Assembly: GCF_001484605.1 (NCBI RefSeq) | Contig: NZ_CP013747.1 | Coordinates: forward strand, 496,001 to 560,000 | Origin: Pseudarthrobacter sulfonivorans | GTDB lineage: Bacteria > Actinomycetota > Actinomycetes > Actinomycetales > Micrococcaceae | Direction: 5' to 3' | DNA: 64,000 nucleotides | Shown here: one piece after another, positions 8,039-17,301 of the stretch | Numbering within the stretch: position 1 is the stretch's first letter | Layout: each line of letters starts with the position of its first letter | The notes under the pieces: generated by a model | What the model was told of the DNA's origin: nothing | The model's input: the letters and a program-made list of their open reading frames with translations, nothing else | Database searches by the model: none | Position numbers and translations under genes: made by a program

Positions 8039-9421
8039 ATGCAGGATCTACGGCTTGTAGGCGTACACGACGACGGGGAGCATCTCCTGTTGAGCGGTGC
8101 CGGCGGCGAGATGTTCCAGCTGCCGATCGATGAAGCACTGCGGACGGCCAGCCGGTCTTCGGCGAAGACGGCTTCCGCGGCTGCGCCCATTGCCATGTCC
8201 CCGCGGGACATCCAGTCTCGGATCCGCAGCGGTGCCACCGCAGCGGAGGTGGCTGAGCTTTCCGGGCTTCCCCTCGCAAAAGTCGAGCGGTATGAGGGCC
8301 CTGTCCTTGCCGAGCGGGAGTACGTAGCGCAACAGGCGCGGAAGGTGGAAGTGGCTTTGCCTTCCCCCGGCCATGACACCTACCGCTCCATTTTCGGCGA
8401 CCACCCGGCTTCCCTGCACGACATGGTCAACCACCGGCTCTCAGCCCACGGGATTGAACCTTCCACGGTGGAGTGGGATTCGTGGCGGCGCCAGGACGGC
8501 AACTGGACCGTGGTGGCCCGTTTTGAAGCCAAAAAGGACGGCACCTCCGGCATCGGGGAAGAGCCGCCTGCGCAGTGGACGTTCAGTCCGGCCCGCAAAT
8601 CGCTGCAGAACGGCAACCGCTGGGCCCAGCAGCTCAGTGAGCTGGAACCGCTGGATGGTCCCGTTCCGGCCCGCCGCCTCACTGCCGTCTCGGACCGCCC
8701 GTTTGACTTTGAAACCGACGCGGAAGCAGCGGCCGCCCGAAATTCGACCGGCCCGCAGGCCGTCCCGCAGGCCAGGGAATCTGACGGTCTCCTGGATATG
8801 CTCCGTTCACGCCGCGGCCAGCGTCTGGGTGTCGACGAAGACGCGGACGACGCCCTGGCGCTGCTGCTGACGCACGGCGTGCCCGCTGCCCATCCACGTC
8901 CCTCTGAGGTGGTCCCTGAACCGGATTCCAGGGAACAGAAGTACCGGGAGCCCGAAACACGCGAGGCAGCACCTGCCGAGTCCACCGCGCAGGACGACGC
9001 CGCGCCTGCCGCGGCCGCCGATCCCCTCACCCGCAAGCGTGATGCTCGGCCGTCAATGCTGTCCCGGCTGAGCCTCATCCCGCCACACCGGGACTCCGAG
9101 GATGACGACGTCCTGAAACTGCACGACGGCGTCAGTACCGACACGAGGGAAGTCACCATTGTGGCGTCCCCGCTTCGTCCCGCAGGGCAGGGTGCCCCCG
9201 GCGAGACAGCTCCGGGGCGTCCCGCGCCGAACGTGGGCCTGGACGAACTGCTGGGCGGCGGCAGCCCGCGCCGGGCAGCCTACGCGGCCGGCACCGACGA
9301 CGCAGGATCGGGCCAGCACCACGACCATGACGCGGACCAGCCTGAACGGCAGCCCGCAAAACCGAAGCGGTCCACGGTTCCCAGCTGGGACGAGATCGTC
9401 TTCGGGACCAAGCGGGACTGA
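8039..9421 (+). CDS. sepH: Septation protein SepH
   Basis: 460 residues from ATG 8039, chosen for the GGAGGA ribosome-binding site just upstream and the canonical start MQDLRLVGVHDDGEHLLLSG. The N-terminal DUF3071 domain (1-170) includes a helix-turn-helix (about 53-95, RDIQSRIRSGATAAEVAELS). A long disordered A/P/E-rich linker leads to the short conserved C-terminal motif PSWDEIVFGTK. SepH in Streptomyces and mycobacteria binds FtsZ and promotes Z-ring assembly (established). The gene faces the convergent phosphodiesterase gene with a gap of only 4 bp. Confidence 0.93.
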   Translation: MQDLRLVGVHDDGEHLLLSGAGGEMFQLPIDEALRTASRSSAKTASAAAPIAMSPRDIQSRIRSGATAAEVAELSGLPLAKVERYEGPVLAEREYVAQQARKVEVALPSPGHDTYRSIFGDHPASLHDMVNHRLSAHGIEPSTVEWDSWRRQDGNWTVVARFEAKKDGTSGIGEEPPAQWTFSPARKSLQNGNRWAQQLSELEPLDGPVPARRLTAVSDRPFDFETDAEAAAARNSTGPQAVPQARESDGLLDMLRSRRGQRLGVDEDADDALALLLTHGVPAAHPRPSEVVPEPDSREQKYREPETREAAPAESTAQDDAAPAAAADPLTRKRDARPSMLSRLSLIPPHRDSEDDDVLKLHDGVSTDTREVTIVASPLRPAGQGAPGETAPGRPAPNVGLDELLGGGSPRRAAYAAGTDDAGSGQHHDHDADQPERQPAKPKRSTVPSWDEIVFGTKRD

Positions 9422-9425
9422 CGCC

Positions 9426-10670
9426 TCAGCGTCGCCGTGGCTTGCCTTCGGCCTTAAAGCACAGCAGCGGTACTTCGCGTTCCGCTTTGGTCAGCGAGCC
9501 GTGCTGGCCCACCACCTCCATGGCGGCTGGCCGCCCGCGGCGGGTGTCGTAGAGGGCCAGCGCGTCCCGCGCTGCAATCATGATGTCGCCAATCCGGGGC
9601 CCGACGGCCGGGCGCAGTGTCCCGAACAGTCCGGCGGCGATGGCATCTTCCCGGGTAAAGGCCCAGATCCTGTCGCCGAAACGGGCACGCCACGCGTCCA
9701 GCAATCGCGCCCGGCCCGCGGCGTCTGCCGCATCCTCAAGGTAGAGATGGACCATCCGGGGCTCCCCCGCCGTATGCCGCACGCCGTCAACAAGCGACGC
9801 GTCCGCGGCGAAGTCGATCCGCTGCTGTTCCGGGACGTCGAGCATCCCGTGGTCCGCGGTGAGCAGGACGGTGGTCCCGGCCGGGAGCGACGCGTGGAGC
9901 CGTTTGACGGTTGCGTCAAGCTCTTCGAGCTGGTGTTCCCACTGTTCGGACTGGCAACCGTGCCGGTGGCCGGCCTTATCGAGTTCGTTGACGTAGAAGT
10001 ACATCAGGGACTTGCCGGCTGTGTCCATGGCTTCGGCGGCGGCTTCTGTGCGCGCGTGGGCCGTCACGGCAGAGACGAAATTCCCGCCACGGAGGGCCGC
10101 CTGCGTCATGGGCGAGTTGCCGAACTGCGGCAGGCTGACCGTGGTCACATTAACTGATTCGGCGGCCCGTTCGAGGACGGTAGGAAACGGCTGCCACTCA
10201 GCGGGGTCCACCTTGGCATCCCAGTTGCCGAGCATGTTGACGACCTTGTCCTGGTCAGGGTCCAGGACGTCATAGCCCACCATTCCGTGCTGGCCGGGCG
10301 GGAGTCCTGTGCCGAAGCTGGCCAGGGCAGCGGCCGTGGTTGAGGGGAACGTGGAGTCCAGCCAGACGGGAACTTCCCCCTGCCCGGACTGCATCACGGA
10401 GCGCAGGAAGGGTGTGTGGGCAGACTTCTGTTTGAGCAGGTTCCGGCCCAGGCCGTCGGCCAGGACCACGCAGACGCGCGACGCCGGCGGAAGGCCCAGG
10501 GAGTTCGTGAAACCTTCTACCCCGAGGCTGGCCGCCGCGCTGGTGAGGACATCCCCGATGGACCGCCGGCCAAAGGCAGGCGCGGGCGGCATGCTCAGCT
10601 GCGGGGCGGCCCCGTGGGAAACCGCTGCGGAAGAGGCTGAGGAGACTGTTGCTTTCCCTTGGTCCGGCAT
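9426..10670 (-). CDS. Alkaline-phosphatase-superfamily nucleotide pyrophosphatase/phosphodiesterase
   Basis: 414 residues from ATG 10670, which follows the upstream stop by one base (TGAGATG); an ATG 45 bases earlier would overlap that gene. Motifs of the type I phosphodiesterase family (PF01663) are visible: metal Asp in VVLADGLGRN, nucleophile Thr in FPSTTAAALASFGTGL, and metal ligands in LLTADHGMLDVP and EVVGQHGSLT. It should hydrolyse phosphodiester or pyrophosphate bonds; the substrate is unknown. Translationally coupled to the DUF5998 gene. Confidence 0.88.
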   Translation of the reverse strand: MPDQGKATVSSASSAAVSHGAAPQLSMPPAPAFGRRSIGDVLTSAAASLGVEGFTNSLGLPPASRVCVVLADGLGRNLLKQKSAHTPFLRSVMQSGQGEVPVWLDSTFPSTTAAALASFGTGLPPGQHGMVGYDVLDPDQDKVVNMLGNWDAKVDPAEWQPFPTVLERAAESVNVTTVSLPQFGNSPMTQAALRGGNFVSAVTAHARTEAAAEAMDTAGKSLMYFYVNELDKAGHRHGCQSEQWEHQLEELDATVKRLHASLPAGTTVLLTADHGMLDVPEQQRIDFAADASLVDGVRHTAGEPRMVHLYLEDAADAAGRARLLDAWRARFGDRIWAFTREDAIAAGLFGTLRPAVGPRIGDIMIAARDALALYDTRRGRPAAMEVVGQHGSLTKAEREVPLLCFKAEGKPRRR

Positions 10671-10671
10671 C

Positions 10672-11418
10672 TCAGCGCTGCTGGTGCCCGCGGCTGAGCC
10701 GGTTTCCGAACACACCCGTCCGGGGCCGGGGCTGGAGCGTCTGGCCGGCGTGCGGCACGGGAGCCGTGGAGCCGGTGTTCACGGCCCGCAGGGCGCGGGC
10801 AAAGAGTTTGGCGTCCTGGACGGCCTGCGGACCGTCGGCTTCGGCGCTGATCCGCAGGACGATGTCCTCCTGGGCAATGGTGCCGCTGTAGCCGTGGTCT
10901 GCCTCGCATTGCGGGTCTCCGCAGCTGGCGGGGCCCATGTCCAGCCGCTGGCCGCCGGACCAGGCAATGGCGAGGGTGACTTCCCGGACCGGATCCGAGG
11001 GCTTGTAGTCCTGCGGCTGGGAGTACATGTAGCTCAGGACCACGGAGCGGATCTGCGCGACGGGCACGGATTCGGTGGAAATCTGGGCCACGATCTGTTC
11101 GCCGGCCTCATCGAGCTGCTGGTCGTCCACGTGGGTGATCACCAGCATGTCTGCGGTCAGGACCAGCACGGTGATGTGGCGGCGGACTTCGGCCCGGTCA
11201 AAGTGGGTTTCCAGGTGCACCAGGTGGGCCACGCATTCGCGGCCGTCCAGGGCGTCGTCAACGACGTCGGCCACCAGGCGCGGGTAGAAACCAGCCTTCT
11301 GGAGCGCACCGTCCAGGCTCTGGCCCTGCGGCGTGTGGCTGTGTGAGCTGTGGGGGCGGGTTGCCTGGCTGTCACTGCCGGAGGTGGAAGGCGTCGACGG
11401 GGAAGGCTGTGAGCTCAT
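10672..11418 (-). CDS. DUF5998 family protein
   Basis: 248 residues. Ser/Thr/Pro-rich N-terminus (1-35), then an alpha/beta domain with HFDRAEVRRHITVLVLTADMLV and MGPASCGDPQCEADHGY, matching DUF5998 of actinobacteria. The Cys-Gly-Asp-Pro-Gln-Cys loop with a nearby His might bind metal (inference). The C-terminus is basic. It is the first gene of a two-gene unit with the phosphodiesterase, a pairing that also occurs near sepH in other actinobacteria (recall, not checked). Confidence 0.8.
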   Translation of the reverse strand: MSSQPSPSTPSTSGSDSQATRPHSSHSHTPQGQSLDGALQKAGFYPRLVADVVDDALDGRECVAHLVHLETHFDRAEVRRHITVLVLTADMLVITHVDDQQLDEAGEQIVAQISTESVPVAQIRSVVLSYMYSQPQDYKPSDPVREVTLAIAWSGGQRLDMGPASCGDPQCEADHGYSGTIAQEDIVLRISAEADGPQAVQDAKLFARALRAVNTGSTAPVPHAGQTLQPRPRTGVFGNRLSRGHQQR

Positions 11419-11460
11419 CCCCCCATTTTCACAGATCGGCCGGGGACATGCTAACCGCGG

Positions 11461-14145
11461 TCAGCCCAGCATGGCCCGGCGGGCGCTGTCGGTTCGCTGT
11501 GCTGCGTTGCCGATCCGGATATCTGCGGCCAGGATGGACACGCCCCGGGTTCCGCAGAGGACCGGATTGAATTCCACCAGGGCGATTTCCGGATGGTTGT
11601 CCTTCATCCAGGCCAACCGCCCGGCGACTTCCTCCAGGGCGTCAATGTCCACGGCGGGAAGGCCTTGGTAGCCGAAGAGTTTGCGGGCGGCCCGGGGCCC
11701 ACGAATGAAGTCTTTCACGTCGGCCGCGGACAGCGGAGGAACGCGATGTGCCCAGTCATCCAGCAGGTTGACCGCGTCCCCGGCGAGCCCGAAGGAGACC
11801 ACCGGTCCAAGCAGCGGATCCTCAATGGCCCGGAACGTGCACGCCTGCCCCACCGGGGCCATGGACTGCACCTCCAGGGCCGGCGAACCGTAGGGTGCCA
11901 GTGAGCGCCGCATCTGCACGATGTTGCGGCGGAGGGAATCCGGATCCTCGACGTCGAGGCGGACCCCGCCCAGGTCCAGGCGGTGGCGAAGCGCCGGGTC
12001 GGTGGTTTTCAGCGCGACCGGCCAGCCCAGCCTGCCGGCGGCAGCAACCGCCTCGTCCTCTGAGTCGAAACCGGCGGACGGGAGCACCGCAATGCCGTAG
12101 TGCGCCAGCAGCTCTGCCGCGGACCCCGGATCGAGGGTCTTGAGCTGCTCCCCGTGGACATCGCGCAGAAGCTGATCCAGCAGGATCCGTGCGCCTTCCG
12201 GATCGCAGCCGTCGGGTTGGACAAAGTGGCCGGGGTCCCGCGCCACCCATTCCGCGTAGCGCACCACGGCCGCGAGCGCAGCCACAGCCGCACCGGCGTT
12301 CGAGAAGCACGGCACTGTCCGTTGTTCGGCCCCCACCATGCCCTCCACGTAGATGGAGGGGTCAAGGATCCCGGTGAAGGCCGCGACCACCGGTTTCCCG
12401 GCGGCGGCCGAGCATTCGGCCAGGACCTCGGCGATATGGTCCACCGTCAGGCCTCGCACCGGCAGCAGAGCAGCCACCACGGCATTGACGGCGTCGGACG
12501 CGAGGGTGTCCTGGAGACTGCGGCGGAGGGCCGGCAGCGCCAGGGACATGCCGGCGTCGAGATCCACGTCGGTGATGATGCCATCCACGGTCAGGCCGTG
12601 GGCCTCGGCGCTGTCCGCCACCACTTTGCCCAGCGCGAGGGAGTTACTGAAGATGGCCAGCCCTGGGCCCGCCGGGAGCGGCTGGCCGGACACTATCTGG
12701 GTGATGTCCATCAGCTGTTCGATGGTCTCTACCCGGATGACGCCGGCCTGGCGCATCATGGCGTCCAGCGCACCGGCGGGCGCCTGGGTGGTCCGGACGG
12801 CGTGGCCGGGCGGCAGCCGCAGGCCCATGGTTTCCGATTTCGCCACCACCACGGGCTTAGTGCGGGCGAGCCGCCGGGCGATCCGGGAGAATTTGCGGGG
12901 GTTCCCGATCGACTCCAGGTAGAGGCCCACCGCGGCGGTGTCGGCGTCGTCCTCCCAGAACTGCATCATGTCGTTGCCGGAGACGTCCGCGCGGTTGCCT
13001 GCCGACAGGAACGTGGACAGGCCCAGCCTGCGGCGGTGTGACGCCGCGTAGAGGGAAACACCGATCGCCGCCGACTGGCTGAAAAGGCCCAGGCCCCCGC
13101 GCCGCGGCAGTGAGGGCGCCATGGAGGCGTTCAGTTTCACGTCGGGATGGGTGTTCACGATCCCCAGGGACGCGGGCCCGATCACTCTCATGCCGTTGGC
13201 CCGGGCATAGCGGACCAGGTTGCGCTGGCGGGTGAGGCCGCGTTCGCCGTCGTCCGCGAAGCCCGCGGAGGCAATCACCAGTCCCTTGACCCCGGCCGCG
13301 GCGCACTGGTCAACCACGGTGGCCACTTCCTCGTACGGGACGGCGATCACGGCCAGGCCCACCGGCTCCGGGATCTCGGAAATCCGGCCGAAGGACAGCA
13401 TTCCGGCGAGCTCCAGCGCCTCCGGGTTGATGGCGTAGACCTGCCCGGAAAAACCGCCTTCAATGACGTGTTCCAGCAGCTGGTACCCCACGGTCCCCCA
13501 CTTGCGGCTCGCGCCGATGACTGCAATGGACGACGGCGCCAGCAGGTCCCGGACGCTCCTCGCCTCGGCGCGGTGCTCGCGTGACTCCATCACCGCCCGG
13601 GACTTTTCGGTGGGGTCGATGTTGAACTCCAGGCTCACCACGCCGTCGTCGAAGTGGCGTTTGACGTCGTAGCCGGCGTCGGCGAACACCATCAGCATTT
13701 TGCGGTTTTCGGGCAGCACTTCGGCGCTGAAGCGGCGGATCCCGTTTTCGTGGGCGGCTGCGGCAAGGTGTTCGAGCAGGATTGAGCCGATGCCCCGGCC
13801 CTGGTGGGCGTCGGCGATGTTGAACGCAACTTCGGCTTCGAGGGGGTCATCCAGCCTGTCGTAGCGGCCGATCCCCAGGATTTCGCCGCCGAAGGTGATC
13901 ACCAGGGCAACCCGGTCCTTGTAGTCCACTTCGGTGAAGCGCTTGAGCTCCTTGCTGGACAGCCGGGCCTTGAATGCGAAGAAGCGCATGTAGATTGAGT
14001 TCTGCGATTGCCCGGTGTGGAAAGCCTGGACCGCGTCCGCATCGCTGGGGTGGATGGGCCTCAGATGGGCTGTGCCGCCGTCACGGAGCACGACATCGGC
14101 TTCCCAATGTTCCGGATATTCGCCGTCCCCGGGCTGATCCACCAT
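11461..14145 (-). CDS. GNAT acetyltransferase fused to ADP-forming acyl-CoA synthetase (Pat/PatZ-like)
   Basis: 894 residues. An N-terminal GNAT domain (about 1-185, acetyl-CoA loop near GRGIGSILLEHL) is followed by a CoA-binding Rossmann domain (about 200-330, VIGASRKWGTVGYQ), a succinyl-CoA-ligase-like domain (about 340-640, with VRTTQAPAGA) and an ATP-grasp subdomain (about 670-890, GWPVALKTTDP). PatZ-type enzymes acetylate lysines of metabolic enzymes such as acetyl-CoA synthetase. E. coli PatZ has the opposite domain order. The synthetase half is often catalytically inactive in such fusions and may act as an acyl-CoA sensor; I cannot settle this here. Divergent from parC; probably leaderless. 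Confidence 0.88.
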   Translation of the reverse strand: MVDQPGDGEYPEHWEADVVLRDGGTAHLRPIHPSDADAVQAFHTGQSQNSIYMRFFAFKARLSSKELKRFTEVDYKDRVALVITFGGEILGIGRYDRLDDPLEAEVAFNIADAHQGRGIGSILLEHLAAAAHENGIRRFSAEVLPENRKMLMVFADAGYDVKRHFDDGVVSLEFNIDPTEKSRAVMESREHRAEARSVRDLLAPSSIAVIGASRKWGTVGYQLLEHVIEGGFSGQVYAINPEALELAGMLSFGRISEIPEPVGLAVIAVPYEEVATVVDQCAAAGVKGLVIASAGFADDGERGLTRQRNLVRYARANGMRVIGPASLGIVNTHPDVKLNASMAPSLPRRGGLGLFSQSAAIGVSLYAASHRRRLGLSTFLSAGNRADVSGNDMMQFWEDDADTAAVGLYLESIGNPRKFSRIARRLARTKPVVVAKSETMGLRLPPGHAVRTTQAPAGALDAMMRQAGVIRVETIEQLMDITQIVSGQPLPAGPGLAIFSNSLALGKVVADSAEAHGLTVDGIITDVDLDAGMSLALPALRRSLQDTLASDAVNAVVAALLPVRGLTVDHIAEVLAECSAAAGKPVVAAFTGILDPSIYVEGMVGAEQRTVPCFSNAGAAVAALAAVVRYAEWVARDPGHFVQPDGCDPEGARILLDQLLRDVHGEQLKTLDPGSAAELLAHYGIAVLPSAGFDSEDEAVAAAGRLGWPVALKTTDPALRHRLDLGGVRLDVEDPDSLRRNIVQMRRSLAPYGSPALEVQSMAPVGQACTFRAIEDPLLGPVVSFGLAGDAVNLLDDWAHRVPPLSAADVKDFIRGPRAARKLFGYQGLPAVDIDALEEVAGRLAWMKDNHPEIALVEFNPVLCGTRGVSILAADIRIGNAAQRTDSARRAMLG

Positions 14146-14151
14146 AGGCTT

Positions 14152-14157
14152 AGCCTA
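14152..14157 (-). promoter_or_regulatory. Putative -10 hexamer of the GNAT/acyl-CoA synthetase gene
   Basis: TAGGCT on the minus strand, six bases before the ATG and with no Shine-Dalgarno, suggests a leaderless transcript. Confidence 0.45.
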
Positions 14158-14256
14158 ACCACAAACTGACGGCGCAGGCCGTGTGCCCGGAGTTATCCTC
14201 CACACCTGCGCCCAGACCACAGCACCACCCGTAACCCAGAAGGATCCACCAGCCCC

Positions 14257-16767
14257 ATGGCCCGCCGCCAAAGCCCAGCCCCTGCCGGGGACGCACCCCA
14301 GGATTTCGTCGAGAACATCGTGGACATCGATGTCACGTCCGAGATGGAAGGCTCCTTCCTGGAGTATGCGTATTCGGTGATCTACTCCAGGGCCCTGCCT
14401 GATGCCCGGGACGGGCTCAAGCCGGTCCAGCGCCGGATCCTGTACATGATGAGTGAGATGGGCCTGCGTCCGGACCGCGGCCACGTCAAGAGCGCCCGTG
14501 TGGTGGGCGAGGTCATGGGCAAGCTCCACCCCCACGGCGATACCGCCATCTATGACGCCATGGTGCGGATGGCCCAGGACTTCTCGCTGCGCCTGCCGCT
14601 GATTGACGGCCACGGCAACTTCGGCTCCCTCGACGACGGTCCGGCGGCCCCCCGGTACACGGAGGCGAGGCTCGCGGCAGCAGCCCTGACGCTGACCGAC
14701 CACCTCGACGAAGACGTGGTGGACTTTGTCCCCAACTACGACAACCAGCTGACCCAGCCGGATGTCCTCCCGGCCGCGTTCCCCAACCTGCTGGTCAACG
14801 GCGCCACGGGTATCGCCGTCGGGATGGCCACCAACATGGCCCCGCATAACCTGGTGGAGGTCATCTCCGCCGCGCGGCACCTGATCGCCCACCCGGACGC
14901 GACCCTCGATGACCTCATGCGCTTTGTACCGGGGCCGGACCTGCCAACAGGCGGCCGGATCGTAGGCCTGGACGGCATCCGGGACGCCTACGCCACCGGA
15001 CGCGGTTCCTTCAAGACCCGGGCGAAGGTGGAGATCGAGCAGCTCTCGGCCCGGCGCACCGGCCTGGTGGTCACCGAGCTTCCCTACATGGTGGGCCCCG
15101 AAAAGGTGATCGAGAAGATCAAGGACGCCGTCAATGGCAAGAAACTGACCGGGATCAGTGACATCGTTGACCTGACGGACCGCCAGCATGGCCTGCGCCT
15201 GGTCATCGAGCTGAAAAACGGGTTCAACCCGAACGCCGTGCTCCAGCAGCTCTACCGCTACTCGCCGATGGAGGATTCCTTCGGCATCAACAACGTGACC
15301 CTGGTGGACGGCCAGCCGCAGACCCTCGGCCTGGTAAAGCTGCTTTCCGTGTACGTGGAGCACCGGATCGACGTGGTGCGCCGGCGGACGTCGTTCCGGC
15401 TGGGTAAGAAGAAGGACCGCCTGCACCTGGTGGAGGGCCTCCTGATCGCCATCGTGGACATCGATGAGGTCATCCAGATCATCCGCTCCTCGGATGAGGT
15501 GGCGGCGGCCAGGGTCCGGCTGATGTCCATCTACGATCTTTCCGAGATCCAGGCCAACTACATCCTGGAACTGCGGCTGCGGCAGCTGACCAAGTACTCC
15601 CGGATCGAGCTTGAAAAGGAGCAGGAGGAGCTGCGCCGCGAGATCGCGGAACTGGAAGCCATCCTCGGTTCCGAGGAGCGGTTGCGCGGACTTGTGTCCT
15701 CCGAACTCGGCGAAATCGCCGAAAAATACGGCACGCCGCGACGGACGGTCCTGCTCGAATCCGAGGCCGTGTCCCCCACCGTGGCCGCAGCCCTGGCGGC
15801 CGCCCCCAACGGCAAAGGCCAGGCCGCGCCGCTCGCCCTGGAGATCTCGGACGATCCCTGCTGGGCCATCCTGACGGCGTCGGGCCAGATCGCGCGCACG
15901 TCCAACCAGGAGCCCCTCGCCGAGTCCGGGCCGCGGGCCAAGCACGACGTTTTCCGTTCAGTGGTCAAGACCTCGGCCCGCGGGGAAATAGCGGCGGTCA
16001 CCTCACAGGGCCGGATGCTGCGGCTTCAGGTCATGGACATGCCGGTGCTGCCGCCGATGTCCGGCCTGCCCAACCTCGCAGGCGGTGTTCCGGCCAAGGA
16101 CTTCATCACGCTGCTGAAGGGTGAAGCGCTGGTGGCGTTCGCCCCGCTGGATGAAGTCCTGGCCATCGGCACCGCCCAGGGTGTGGTGAAGCGGGTCCAG
16201 CCCGATTACCCCCTGAACCGCGAGGACTGGGAAGTCATTGCGCTCAAGGACAAGGACGAGGTGGTGGGTGTGGCGCCGGCCGGGTCTGAGGAGACCGATC
16301 TGGTGTTCCTGACCCGTGAGGCTCAATTGCTCCGTTTCAGCGCCGCCAACGTCCGTGCCCAGGGCAGGACGGCCGGCGGCATGGTGGGTATCAAGCTCGG
16401 CGCCGGGGACCAGGTGCTGTTCTTCGGGGCGGTCGCCGCCGCCGACGACGACGCCGTGGTGGTCACCATTGCCGGCACGAACGGCGCCCTGCCGGGCACC
16501 GCTCCGGGTGCGGCGAAAGTGACGGCCTTCGCCGAATACCCTGCCAAGGGCCGTGCAACAGCCGGCGTTCGCGCACACAGGTTCCTCAAGGGCGAAGACA
16601 CGCTGCTGCTGGCGTGGGCCGGGCACGGACCCGCGAAGGCCTCATCGCTCGCCGGTATTGCCAGGTCGCTGCCGCAGGAGCACGGCCGGCGGGACGGTTC
16701 GGGGATTCCGCTGTCCCAGGCAGTGGACGCGGTGGGTCCGGCCATGGCCTGGAGCGATCCGTCCTAG
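14257..16767 (+). CDS. parC: DNA topoisomerase IV subunit A
   Basis: 836 residues. Breakage-reunion subunit of topoisomerase IV, which decatenates chromosomes. The catalytic tyrosine is Tyr134 in APRYTEARL. The quinolone-resistance region reads [20 protein letters not shown], with Thr96 at the GyrA Ser83/ParC Ser80 position and Asp100 at the second hotspot. The C-terminal beta-pinwheel (about 520-820) has degenerate blades; no exact GyrA box (QRRGGKG) is seen, supporting ParC rather than GyrA. Partner parE lies 8.5 kb away on the other strand. Confidence 0.93.
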   Translation: MARRQSPAPAGDAPQDFVENIVDIDVTSEMEGSFLEYAYSVIYSRALPDARDGLKPVQRRILYMMSEMGLRPDRGHVKSARVVGEVMGKLHPHGDTAIYDAMVRMAQDFSLRLPLIDGHGNFGSLDDGPAAPRYTEARLAAAALTLTDHLDEDVVDFVPNYDNQLTQPDVLPAAFPNLLVNGATGIAVGMATNMAPHNLVEVISAARHLIAHPDATLDDLMRFVPGPDLPTGGRIVGLDGIRDAYATGRGSFKTRAKVEIEQLSARRTGLVVTELPYMVGPEKVIEKIKDAVNGKKLTGISDIVDLTDRQHGLRLVIELKNGFNPNAVLQQLYRYSPMEDSFGINNVTLVDGQPQTLGLVKLLSVYVEHRIDVVRRRTSFRLGKKKDRLHLVEGLLIAIVDIDEVIQIIRSSDEVAAARVRLMSIYDLSEIQANYILELRLRQLTKYSRIELEKEQEELRREIAELEAILGSEERLRGLVSSELGEIAEKYGTPRRTVLLESEAVSPTVAAALAAAPNGKGQAAPLALEISDDPCWAILTASGQIARTSNQEPLAESGPRAKHDVFRSVVKTSARGEIAAVTSQGRMLRLQVMDMPVLPPMSGLPNLAGGVPAKDFITLLKGEALVAFAPLDEVLAIGTAQGVVKRVQPDYPLNREDWEVIALKDKDEVVGVAPAGSEETDLVFLTREAQLLRFSAANVRAQGRTAGGMVGIKLGAGDQVLFFGAVAAADDDAVVVTIAGTNGALPGTAPGAAKVTAFAEYPAKGRATAGVRAHRFLKGEDTLLLAWAGHGPAKASSLAGIARSLPQEHGRRDGSGIPLSQAVDAVGPAMAWSDPS

Positions 16768-16770
16768 ACT
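16765..16770 (+). promoter_or_regulatory. Putative -10 hexamer of the DinB gene (inside parC end)
   Basis: TAGACT lies six bases before the DinB ATG and spans the parC stop codon (TAG). No Shine-Dalgarno is present, so a leaderless mRNA is likely even though parC is directly upstream. Confidence 0.4.
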
Positions 16771-16776
16771 GCTGCC

Positions 16777-17295
16777 ATGCCTATCATTCCTGATGAAAAG
16801 GACTGGACCTGGGTCCTCTCCCGGCCGTGCCCCGAGTGCTCCTTCGACGCTTCCACCGCCACACCGGCCACGGTGCCGGGCAGCGTGGAAAACATGCTCC
16901 CGCGCTGGCGGGCCGTCCTCCGCCGGCCTGACGTTGCAGAACGCCCGGATGACAGGACGTGGTCGGCGCTGGAATATGCCTGCCACGTCCGCGACGTCTT
17001 CACGCTGTTCGACCAGCGGCTGAACCTTATGCTCGACGCCGACGGCGCCCGGTTTGAGAACTGGGACCAGGACCAAACGGCAGTCGACAAGGATTACGCC
17101 AATGCCGATCCCGCCGTGGTCAGCGCCGAACTGACGGCCGAGGGCAAGCAGATTGCCGAGTCCTTCGCCGGCGTGCGGGAGTCAGAGTGGGGACGGCGGG
17201 GCCTGCGCAGCAACGGTTCCGAATTCACGGTCCTGACGCTGGCCCAGTACTTCCTGCACGACGTCGTCCATCACCTCCACGATGTGGACGGCTGA
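16777..17295 (+). CDS. DinB-family protein
   Basis: 172 residues forming a DinB/YfiT-like four-helix bundle. The likely metal-binding histidines are in YACHVRDVF (about residue 71) and in FLHDVVHHLHDV near the C-terminus. DinB proteins are metal-dependent, and many act as thiol- (mycothiol- or bacillithiol-) dependent transferases. This member keeps the three-His pattern, so an enzymatic role is plausible but not specified. It follows parC by 9 bp and converges on cydDC with a 6-bp gap. Confidence 0.8.
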   Translation: MPIIPDEKDWTWVLSRPCPECSFDASTATPATVPGSVENMLPRWRAVLRRPDVAERPDDRTWSALEYACHVRDVFTLFDQRLNLMLDADGARFENWDQDQTAVDKDYANADPAVVSAELTAEGKQIAESFAGVRESEWGRRGLRSNGSEFTVLTLAQYFLHDVVHHLHDVDG

Positions 17296-17301
17296 GGGGA
17301 C

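Noticed and set aside
14155..15945. 596-codon minus-strand frame opposite parC
   Set aside because: Composition (His, Gly, Asp, Val-rich) is that of an antisense shadow; parC on the other strand has complete motifs.
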